Assembly: GCA_002331625.1 (NCBI GenBank)
Contig: DCZN01000109.1
Location: forward strand, 17,535 to 26,848
Direction of reading: 5' to 3'
Source: Nitrospira sp. UBA2083
GTDB lineage: Bacteria; Nitrospirota; Nitrospiria; Nitrospirales; Nitrospiraceae
Length of the DNA: 9,314 nt
Shown one piece after another: positions 1 to 6,747 of this stretch; position 1 is the first letter of the stretch; every line of letters begins with the position of its first letter. The notes beneath the pieces are model-generated. The model saw nothing but the letters and a program-made list of their open reading frames with translations. It had not been told where the DNA came from and ran no database searches. The translations under genes and the position numbers were made by a program.

Positions 1-1
1 G

Positions 2-634
2 ATGGATGGCTTTACGGCCACAGCTGCCATCCGTGCCCGGGAAAAAGATCTTGGAATCCCACGAATGCCCATTATCGCGTTAACCGCCCATGCGATCGCA
101 GGTGATCGAGAGCGTTGTTTGGCTCAGGACATGGATGACTATCTGAGCAAACCATTTAGGCAGCCGCAACTTGTTAGTATTGTGCAGCGGTGGATTTCAC
201 GCAGAGATTCATCTGCCATGAACGCGCCTGGTACAACTAGCCATGCTACTGCGATTGTTTCCTCGTATGAATCTCAGGATTGCTTAGATGAACAGATCTT
301 GCAGGACTTGCGCGCCCTTCGCCGTCCTGGAAGGCAAGATCCCTATGTCGGCATGCTGACGCGGTACCTGGACTCGTCCAGAGAATATCTTGCCGCGATG
401 CAGCAGAACATGGCAGCTCAAGACGCCACAGGGTTAGCGCAAACGACTCACTCGCTCAAGTCGAGTAGTGCGATGGTTGGTGCCATGACCATGGCTGAAC
501 GCGTGAAAAAGCTTGAAGCTATTGCTCGTTCAGGAAATTTGTCGGTCGCGCCAACGGCATTCGCTCAGGTGGAGCAGGAATATCACCGTGTTCGCCGAGC
601 CATAGAGGGACTGTTGGAAAAGGAAGCTGCATAG
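2..634 (+). CDS. Hybrid histidine kinase, C-terminal fragment (REC end plus Hpt), cut by window edge
   Basis: This is the 3' end of a larger gene that begins before base 1. The first visible residues (MDGFTATAAIR) correspond to the region just after the phosphorylated Asp of a receiver (REC) domain, so the Asp lies outside the window. The REC switch Thr (LTA, visible residue 28) and conserved Lys (SKPF, residue 50) are present. A linker follows, then a histidine phosphotransfer (Hpt) domain, about residues 95-205, with the phospho-accepting His in THSLKSSSA (residue 150). REC followed by Hpt is the usual end of BarA/EvgS-type hybrid kinases, which pass phosphate His-Asp-His to a separate response regulator. 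The tail closely resembles that of the hybrid kinase at 3288-6092, so the two are paralogues. The gene starts 54 nt upstream of the REC-GGDEF-EAL gene on the same strand, which is a natural candidate partner. The kinase core is not visible, so a kinase-less phosphorelay protein cannot be excluded. Confidence 0.85.
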   Translation: MDGFTATAAIRAREKDLGIPRMPIIALTAHAIAGDRERCLAQDMDDYLSKPFRQPQLVSIVQRWISRRDSSAMNAPGTTSHATAIVSSYESQDCLDEQILQDLRALRRPGRQDPYVGMLTRYLDSSREYLAAMQQNMAAQDATGLAQTTHSLKSSSAMVGAMTMAERVKKLEAIARSGNLSVAPTAFAQVEQEYHRVRRAIEGLLEKEAA

Positions 635-688
635 GTCGTTCTAGGGTTGTGACCCGTCAGAAGTTCTCGAAGTAGTGGAGATCCTGAC

Positions 689-2836
689 ATGCGAGAAGTA
701 GAGAAGTCGACGCCAGCACTCGTCTTGGTTGTCGATGATGAAGCGCTCGCCAGAATATTCGTGCGTGAGGCCCTGGAACAATCAGGATTCGAGGTTTGCG
801 AAGCGTCGAACGGTGCGCAGGCGTTGGATCAGTTTGCTGTTCGGCGCCCTGATCTTATCATCATGGACGTGATGATGCCTGTGATGGATGGATTTTCCGC
901 CTGCACGAAATTTCGTGAATTGCCGGAAGGGAGTCGTGTGCCGATCTTGATCATGACCGCTATGGATGATGCCGAGTCGATCGCCCGTGCGTATAAACAC
1001 GGCGCGACGGATTTCATCCCTAAGCCGATGAAGGCAACGATCTTGGAGCATCGAGTCCGGTACATGTTGCGCGGCAGCATCACGCTCAACGCGCTCCTGC
1101 GCAGCGAAGCGCGTCTAGGGTTGGCGCAACGGATCGCCAAGATCGGTAACTGGGAATGGCATCCCTCCACTGACCACTTTACGCCGTCGCCAGAACTCTG
1201 TCGGTTAATGGGCGTTCGGCTCCAAGATTTCGGAGGTACAAAATCGGCCTTCCTCAAAATGGTCCATGAAGAGGACCGGGATCGTGTCGACCAGGCGCTG
1301 AATGAGATTCTCAACAAGCGGAAGCCCTGCGATATCGATCACCGGATCGTCCTGCCCAATGGGGGCGAGTTTGCCGTGAACTTGCAGGCCGAAGCGGTAT
1401 TCGATGATCAACTGAAAGCCTTGACGATTGTTGGCACGGCGAAGGATATCAGCGAACGAAAACGGTCAGAACGAGAAATTCACCGGTTGGCCTATTATGA
1501 CAGCCTGACCGGGCTGCCGAACCGTGTGTTATTCAAAGATCGTGTCACCCAAGCACTTGCCCATGCACGTCGTTACCAATCTACTCTAGCGGTCTTGTTC
1601 CTCGACTTAGACCGATTCAAAGTCATTAACGACACGTTAGGCCATAACGTCGGAGATCTGCTTCTGAAGCAGGTTGCGGACCGTTTAGCGGATTCTGTCC
1701 GGAACAGTGATTCTGTCAGCCGGTCGGTGGAGAAACAAGAGGCACACGAACTCGCCCGCTTGGGAGGAGATGAATTTACTGTATTACTGACGAACATTCA
1801 TGATGCCCAAGATGCTGGGATTGTCGCCAGACGAATATTAGAAGCGTTGGCCAGGCCATTCTTAATCGATGGTCATGAGATCACGGCAACCGTCAGTGTG
1901 GGCATTGCGATCTTTCCAACTGATGGTGACACGGTGGACCAGTTGCTTAAGAGCTCCGATATTGCCATGTATCACGCCAAAGAGCAGGGCCGGAACAACT
2001 TTCAGTTCTATTCGGCAACCATGAATGTATTGGCGGCGGAGCGGCTCGACATGGAGAACGATTTGCGCAAGGTGCTCGAGCGTCATGAGCTTTTGGCCTA
2101 TTACCAGCCGCAAGTCGACATTCGGACCAACCGAATTGTGGGAGCGGAAGCGCTGGTTCGATGGCGCCATCCTAAGCAAGGAATGTTGTTACCTGCTGCC
2201 TTTCTTCCTGTGGCGGTTGACACGGGAATGATCCGAAAACTGGACGAAGAGGTACTCCTCATGGCATGCCGGCAAAACAAAGCCTGGCAAGATGCGGGGT
2301 ACACTCCTATTCGGGTGTCGGTTAACGTATCTAATTCATTCTTTCACGGGGCCTCGCTGACGAGCGTCATTGCAAAGGCGCTGGCAGAAACCAAGCTCGA
2401 CCCAGCCTACCTTGAGTTGGAATTAACGGAATCAATCACGATGCGGCATGTGGAGACATCCATCACCATGTTGCAGGAACTCAGGATGATGGGCGTTCGG
2501 CTATCAATCGATGATTTTGGGACCGGCTATTCGTCGCTAAGCCATTTGCAGCGTTTCCCGCTGAATATGCTCAAGATCGACCAATCATTCGCTCGAGACC
2601 TCACTCACAATGCGGCCAACGCATCAATTACCCGCGCGATTATCTCCCTTGCGCACAGCATGAATCTGTCCGTTTTGGCAGAGGGAGTGGAAACAGAGAA
2701 GCAGTTGGAGCTACTTCGTCAACAAGAGTGCGATCAGGTCCAGGGGCATCTCTTTGGTCCGCCGATGCCGGCAGAAGAATTAGAGCGACTGCTCGCATCG
2801 GCTGTCCCACGAAAACAAACAGGATGGGCGGCATAG
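689..2836 (+). CDS. REC-PAS-GGDEF-EAL bifunctional cyclic-di-GMP enzyme
   Basis: A cytoplasmic 715-residue protein with no signal peptide or membrane segment. The REC domain (about 8-128) has acidic D16/D17, phospho-acceptor D60, T90 and K112. A PAS domain (about 140-262) ends in the typical DISERKRSE linker. The GGDEF domain (about 266-430) has intact LGGDEF (GGDEF 359-363), the diguanylate cyclase signature. The EAL domain (about 452-705) has EALVRW (487-492), NVSNS (546-550), ELTES (578-582), DDFGTGYS (608-615), LKIDQSF and AEGVE (664-668), so the c-di-GMP phosphodiesterase site looks complete. Both activities are therefore possible, and the REC and PAS domains presumably decide which dominates. 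An RxxD I-site (R338-D341) lies 17 residues before GGDEF instead of the usual 5 because of a 12-residue insertion. The start ATG has GGAG 8 nt upstream. The gene lies 54 nt after the Hpt-ending kinase, suggesting co-transcription and phosphorylation by it (inference). A hairpin follows directly after the stop. Confidence 0.93.
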   Translation: MREVEKSTPALVLVVDDEALARIFVREALEQSGFEVCEASNGAQALDQFAVRRPDLIIMDVMMPVMDGFSACTKFRELPEGSRVPILIMTAMDDAESIARAYKHGATDFIPKPMKATILEHRVRYMLRGSITLNALLRSEARLGLAQRIAKIGNWEWHPSTDHFTPSPELCRLMGVRLQDFGGTKSAFLKMVHEEDRDRVDQALNEILNKRKPCDIDHRIVLPNGGEFAVNLQAEAVFDDQLKALTIVGTAKDISERKRSEREIHRLAYYDSLTGLPNRVLFKDRVTQALAHARRYQSTLAVLFLDLDRFKVINDTLGHNVGDLLLKQVADRLADSVRNSDSVSRSVEKQEAHELARLGGDEFTVLLTNIHDAQDAGIVARRILEALARPFLIDGHEITATVSVGIAIFPTDGDTVDQLLKSSDIAMYHAKEQGRNNFQFYSATMNVLAAERLDMENDLRKVLERHELLAYYQPQVDIRTNRIVGAEALVRWRHPKQGMLLPAAFLPVAVDTGMIRKLDEEVLLMACRQNKAWQDAGYTPIRVSVNVSNSFFHGASLTSVIAKALAETKLDPAYLELELTESITMRHVETSITMLQELRMMGVRLSIDDFGTGYSSLSHLQRFPLNMLKIDQSFARDLTHNAANASITRAIISLAHSMNLSVLAEGVETEKQLELLRQQECDQVQGHLFGPPMPAEELERLLASAVPRKQTGWAA

Positions 2837-2860
2837 GAGGCGAATCCGCCTCAGTTTTCT
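2837..2860 (+). terminator. Probable rho-independent terminator after the GGDEF-EAL gene
   Basis: Immediately after the stop codon, GAGGCG (2837-2842) pairs perfectly with CGCCTC (2847-2852) across a 4-nt AATC loop. A short T-rich run (TTTTCT, 2855-2860) follows after two bases. The 6-bp GC-rich stem plus T-run fits a modest intrinsic terminator. The T-run is short, so termination may be partial and the PilZ gene could still receive some read-through. Confidence 0.55.
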
Positions 2861-2904
2861 CATGATCAATCGGTAATCCCAAGAACGAACCATCCTCGGT
2901 CTGT

Positions 2905-2910
2905 GAGGAG
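2905..2910 (+). promoter_or_regulatory. Ribosome binding site that sets the PilZ start
   Basis: GAGGAG lies 7 nt before the ATG at 2918. An in-frame GTG at 2903 would place this Shine-Dalgarno sequence inside the coding region. The PilZ RxxxR motif begins three residues after the ATG, so the ATG start is preferred. Confidence 0.7.
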
Positions 2911-2917
2911 TCAATCG

Positions 2918-3268
2918 ATGGAACAGCGAAAGGATGCACGATTTCCGGTTCAATTTCGGAGCTCATTCAGCTCTGCGAACATTGTCTCCGGTGAAGGCAC
3001 GTTGAGCGATCTTTCCATTCGGGGATGTCGCGTGTATAGCCTCGTCGAGGTGAAGCCTGGAACGGCGCTCCAGCTACGGCTGCAGACGTCTGATGATGAG
3101 CCACCGATTCAGGTGTCTCAGGCTGTTGCACGGTGGTATCGAGCCAGTCATTTTGGGTGTGAATTTGTGAATCTCAGTCCAGATGAGTGGGCCAGGCTGC
3201 AGCATGTAATTAAGGATTTGGAAAAGGAGCCATACGAGCGGGCCCAAGAAGACATCGACGCCGCATAA
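2918..3268 (+). CDS. Single-domain PilZ protein (c-di-GMP receptor)
   Basis: A 116-residue protein consisting of little more than one PilZ domain. Both ligand motifs are visible: RxxxR at R4-R8 (QRKDARF) and D/NxSxxG at D31-S33-G36 (LSDLSIRG). These are the residues that wrap around intercalated c-di-GMP in characterised PilZ proteins, so binding is expected. The C-terminus is acidic and helical (about residues 90-116). There is no signal peptide or second effector domain, so it probably acts by protein-protein contact or as a c-di-GMP sink. It lies 81 nt downstream of the GGDEF-EAL gene on the same strand, behind a probable terminator, and may have its own promoter. The pairing of a c-di-GMP enzyme with a c-di-GMP receptor suggests a local circuit. 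The target process is not visible here. Confidence 0.9.
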   Translation: MEQRKDARFPVQFRSSFSSANIVSGEGTLSDLSIRGCRVYSLVEVKPGTALQLRLQTSDDEPPIQVSQAVARWYRASHFGCEFVNLSPDEWARLQHVIKDLEKEPYERAQEDIDAA

Positions 3269-3287
3269 TGCCGAGGCCGGGAGGAAG

Positions 3288-6092
3288 TCAGGCCGCCTGC
3301 GCACGGAGCTTCTCTTCGAAAATCCTACAGGCCAGATTGATGCTTTCTTCAAGCGGTGTGAGCAGGTCTGCTGCGGTGGCGAGCTGATTGGCTCGTGCGA
3401 GCCGCTCGATTTCTCCCGCGTGAAAGGCCGCGGCCAGCGCCCCCACGTGGGCGCTGGCGGACTTCAACTGATGGGCCACTGCGGCGAGCGCGGTCGCATT
3501 GCCGGTGTGGCTCGCCTCCCGAATCTCCCGCATCAGCCGCCCGGCATCCGAGAGGTAGAGCGAGAGAATCCTTTGCACGGCGTTCCGACGTCCTGATTGC
3601 TCCATAGCGAGCAAGTTCCTCCAGACGGCCTCGTTGATGATGGGAAGCCCCAACGAGGTCGTAAGAGTCATCCTCTCCTCGGGCATGACCTGAAGGGCAG
3701 GGAGCTGCTCGATCGGTGTGGTCGGTATCCAACGTTGGAGAGTAGTTCGCAAGTCATCTTGCGAGAACGGTTTTGAGAGATAGTCGTCCATCCCCGTCGC
3801 CAGACACGTTTCCCGATCACCTTCCATGGCATTGGCCGTCAAGGCAATGATCGGTACGTGCTGACCAGTACCGAGTGCAGCTTCCTGCCGGCGAATCGCA
3901 GCGGTCGCCGCCAACCCGTCCAGGACTGGCATCTGACAGTCCATCAACACAAGATCGTAGGGCTGCTTCGAGACGGCCTCCACGGCTTGCCGGCCGTTCT
4001 CAGCTAGGTCAATGCGGCAACCTAGTAGCTCCAACATCCCCAACGCCACTTCACGGTTGGTCGGGTTGTCTTCAGCGAGCAAGACATGGCCACGAAATGT
4101 GGGAGGGGGTGGTGTCGGGCATGCAGGGCTCGCCGCGGTCTCGGTCATGGCAGAGCGTTGCCGCAGGAGACAATCCCGAAGCATCGACTGTCGGGCCGGT
4201 TTCCGGAGCCAGGCAAAAAAGTTCGAGGATTCAGGCCGTCCAGAAGCTGAATCCTGTTCGACCGAACTGAGGGCCAACAGAGGAATGTTTTGAAGTTCGG
4301 GGTCGGCTTTCATAACACGAGAGAGCTCGATGCCGTCCATGTCTGGCATGTGGATGTCGAGAATGGCCATGTCGACAGGATGGCCCTCCGTTACGCCCTG
4401 TTTTAAGTGCTTCAAGGCGGTGGCCGCATTATCGGCGCTGATGGATTCTGCCTCCCAGGCTTTCAACTGGGTCTCCAGAATAAAACGATTGGTGGCATTG
4501 TCGTCAACGATAAGGATCCTGGTACCGGCGAGTGATTGAGTTAGCGTGGTCTCCAATGGCTGGTGTGTTGGATCGTACCCCAGTTGCACGGTGAACCAGA
4601 AGGTGGAGCCGTGGCCGAGCACGCTCTCGATGCCGATTTCACCACCCATGAGCTGCACCAATTGTTTGACGATGGCCAAGCCGAGCCCCGTGCCGCCGAA
4701 CCGCCGAGTGGTCGAGCCGTCTGCTTGGGAAAACGCGGAAAACAGGCGTGCCTGTGCCTCGGGAGCAATCCCGATGCCGGTGTCCCGTACCTCGCACTTC
4801 ACCGTTACCAGGTCGGCTGCCTGAGCGAGGCAGTGAAATCGGACTGAGACTTCTCCGCGCTCGGTAAACTTCACGGCGTTGCCAACAAGGTTCAACAAGA
4901 TCTGTCGCAGTCGCACGGGATCGCCAATCGCGCGGTCGGGCGTGTCCGCCGGGAGAAAACAGGTCAACTCCACCCCTTTCTTGCCCGCTGGCTCGGCAAA
5001 GAGTTCCACGGCCTCCTCGATGGTTTGGCGCAGGCCGAACTCGATCCGCTCCAATTCCAACTTGCCCGCCTCGATCTTTGAAAAGTCGAGTATGTCGTTG
5101 ATGATGCCCAACAGAGCGGTGCCGGACCGGTGAACGGTGTCCGCCATGTGCCGTTGGCGCTCGGTCAGCTGGGTGGTCAGCATGAGTTCCGTCATGCCGA
5201 GCACGCCGTTCATCGGGGTGCGAATTTCATGGCTCATGTTCGCCAGAAATTGCGACTTGGCGATATTGGCGGCCTCGGCCGCTTCTTTTGCTGTTACTAG
5301 ATCTTGTGTACGCTCAGCCACCTTGTATTCTAGTTCCTCCCTGTGTTGACGCAGTTGTGTATACTGCGATTCGATTTGTGCCAACATAGCGTTCAACCCT
5401 TCGGTTAACACACCGAGTTCATCCTGTGTGGACAGCGATTTAGCACGGATCGAGTAGTCTTTTGTGTCAGACACTGAGCGTATCGTTGCCACCAGCTGGA
5501 GGAGTGGAGCAGTGATCCTGCGCTGGAGTTGTCGCGAGACCACCAGCGCCAGGAAAATGCACAAAAGAAAGATAGTAAGCGCTACAGTTGCCGACTGCGC
5601 GAGTCGCTGATCTAATTCCGTGAGGTCTGAGCGAAGCAGAATCCAACCAAGGTGTTGGTCATCAAAAAAGATAGGAGCCGAAATCTCCAGGTGGCCGTCA
5701 ACGATCCGGCTCTGGCGTGTACGGGGCAAGGTGATGCCGTCTGGGGTATTGAAGGGAATCGGTGCTTGATCGAGCACCCGTGAACTCGTGTAGGTGGCAA
5801 AGATTTTCCCATCAATGTCTATTGTCAGTGCAGATGCCACGTGGGGTTCTTGCCGAAGGGCGGCGAGCGTTTCACCGGCTGCGTTGTGATCCTTGAACGT
5901 AAGGGCGGCGGTGCTATTGGTGCCGATGACATCGGCGAGTGTAGCCATGCGGGCCTCAATTGTTTCATGAATCGAAAACCGGTCATTGACGATGAACATG
6001 CAGACGGCGATGAGCAAAACCAGACAGGTCGACAACAGACCCATCGCGGTCAGTTTTCGTTCGATTGGCCAGTCTCCCAATGAACGGAACAT
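3288..6092 (-). CDS. CHASE8-HAMP hybrid histidine kinase with two REC domains and Hpt
   Basis: A 934-residue inner-membrane sensor kinase. TM1 is about 14-36. A periplasmic segment (about 37-165) has the CHASE8/YfiN-like pattern, with [10 protein letters not shown] at 59-68 and IDGKIFATY at 93-101. TM2 is about 168-187, then HAMP (about 188-243) and a coiled linker. HisKA carries phospho-acceptor H288 ([12 protein letters not shown]). HATPase_c has N405, D437/G439/G441 and GGTGLGL (466-472). REC1 has D530/D531, D579, S609 and K631. A proline-rich linker (about 650-665) precedes REC2, with E674/D675, D718, T752 and K774. Hpt has H874 (AHQLKSAS). All phosphorelay residues are present, so H288 to Asp to H874 and on to an external regulator is expected; no stand-alone regulator lies beside it. 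The ATG follows the yfiR-like stop after 1 nt (TAGCATG), and a Shine-Dalgarno-like AAAGGA lies in the last yfiR codons, which indicates translational coupling. The YfiR neighbour suggests it is gated by that periplasmic protein. Confidence 0.93.
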   Translation of the reverse strand: MFRSLGDWPIERKLTAMGLLSTCLVLLIAVCMFIVNDRFSIHETIEARMATLADVIGTNSTAALTFKDHNAAGETLAALRQEPHVASALTIDIDGKIFATYTSSRVLDQAPIPFNTPDGITLPRTRQSRIVDGHLEISAPIFFDDQHLGWILLRSDLTELDQRLAQSATVALTIFLLCIFLALVVSRQLQRRITAPLLQLVATIRSVSDTKDYSIRAKSLSTQDELGVLTEGLNAMLAQIESQYTQLRQHREELEYKVAERTQDLVTAKEAAEAANIAKSQFLANMSHEIRTPMNGVLGMTELMLTTQLTERQRHMADTVHRSGTALLGIINDILDFSKIEAGKLELERIEFGLRQTIEEAVELFAEPAGKKGVELTCFLPADTPDRAIGDPVRLRQILLNLVGNAVKFTERGEVSVRFHCLAQAADLVTVKCEVRDTGIGIAPEAQARLFSAFSQADGSTTRRFGGTGLGLAIVKQLVQLMGGEIGIESVLGHGSTFWFTVQLGYDPTHQPLETTLTQSLAGTRILIVDDNATNRFILETQLKAWEAESISADNAATALKHLKQGVTEGHPVDMAILDIHMPDMDGIELSRVMKADPELQNIPLLALSSVEQDSASGRPESSNFFAWLRKPARQSMLRDCLLRQRSAMTETAASPACPTPPPPTFRGHVLLAEDNPTNREVALGMLELLGCRIDLAENGRQAVEAVSKQPYDLVLMDCQMPVLDGLAATAAIRRQEAALGTGQHVPIIALTANAMEGDRETCLATGMDDYLSKPFSQDDLRTTLQRWIPTTPIEQLPALQVMPEERMTLTTSLGLPIINEAVWRNLLAMEQSGRRNAVQRILSLYLSDAGRLMREIREASHTGNATALAAVAHQLKSASAHVGALAAAFHAGEIERLARANQLATAADLLTPLEESINLACRIFEEKLRAQAA

Positions 6093-6093
6093 G

Positions 6094-6726
6094 CTACGGT
6101 TGTCCTTTCACGATACGCGTCAGCTTAATCAGCTGAGAGCTGACCTTTAGTTGGGTCCGCTGCACCGCTTCGAGATTTAAGTCCAGCGCGATCCGATTGT
6201 CGATTACCCGCATGTTGAACATGAATCCAGCATCTGCACAGTCTTCGCTGTCGCAGGTGGTCAGTACCGGCGCCTTCTGCAGTGTGCGCAGAATCTCTGG
6301 TGTGTGTTTCAGTTCGTTGGGACTCACATATAGCAAGTGGCAATCCGTGAGATGGTCGTCGGTGCGGATGTGCTTGGGGACGAGTGGCCGATCTCGAACA
6401 ACTTTCCCTGCGAGTTGATCGAGCTCAGGGTCGAGCGAACTGTGTCCGACGGTACAGATGACGAACGGAGTGTGATTGTCGGAAAAGGAAGCAGCCGGCC
6501 ATTCGACAAACTTGGCAAAGTTATACAGGAAGGCGGCTTTGAGTCGATATTCTCCGTTCGGTTCCTGCGCCTGTGCTGGAGCTCCAATGCTGACCGAACA
6601 GAGACTCACAAGACAGAGGACCGTCATGGTGGTGTGAAGCCAAGTGGCTGGAACCGAGAGGACGGGCCAGTTCTTTCTCCTGCCACTCTCCCTCCGGGAA
6701 ATGATTTGTCTATTGAATCGGAGCAT
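6094..6726 (-). CDS. YfiR-family (DUF4154) periplasmic signalling protein
   Basis: A 210-residue secreted protein. A basic N-terminus is followed by a hydrophobic core (about 33-49) and an AQA cleavage site (A51-A53), giving a mature protein of about 157 residues. The start of the mature part, [19 protein letters not shown] (59-77), is the hallmark of the YfiR/DUF4154 family. FVICTVG (88-94), VSPNE and the C-terminal [11 protein letters not shown] also fit. In Pseudomonas YfiBNR, YfiR is a periplasmic repressor of the CHASE8 diguanylate cyclase YfiN. Four mature-region cysteines (C91, C129, C158, C163) parallel the two YfiR disulfides. The gene sits 21 nt after the TonB receptor and 1 nt before the CHASE8 kinase. 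The ATG at 6726 has AAGG upstream and gives a long n-region of about 33 residues. An internal ATG at 6627 would give a more ordinary signal peptide but lacks a clear ribosome binding site, so the true start is uncertain. The family assignment is firm; its partners are inferred. Confidence 0.9.
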   Translation of the reverse strand: MLRFNRQIISRRESGRRKNWPVLSVPATWLHTTMTVLCLVSLCSVSIGAPAQAQEPNGEYRLKAAFLYNFAKFVEWPAASFSDNHTPFVICTVGHSSLDPELDQLAGKVVRDRPLVPKHIRTDDHLTDCHLLYVSPNELKHTPEILRTLQKAPVLTTCDSEDCADAGFMFNMRVIDNRIALDLNLEAVQRTQLKVSSQLIKLTRIVKGQP

Positions 6727-6747
6727 GTCAGCCTTGGAAGATCCGCG

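Noticed and set aside
639..662. Hairpin between the kinase fragment and the GGDEF-EAL gene (GGGT/ACCC with outer TTCT/AGAA)
   Set aside because: Only 4-bp arms with an asymmetric internal loop and no T-run. Not credible as a terminator, so co-transcription remains the simpler reading.
829..1317. Open frame of 162 codons on the - strand
   Set aside because: It is antisense to the REC-PAS part of the GGDEF-EAL gene, with Ser/Arg-rich low-quality translation and no motif.
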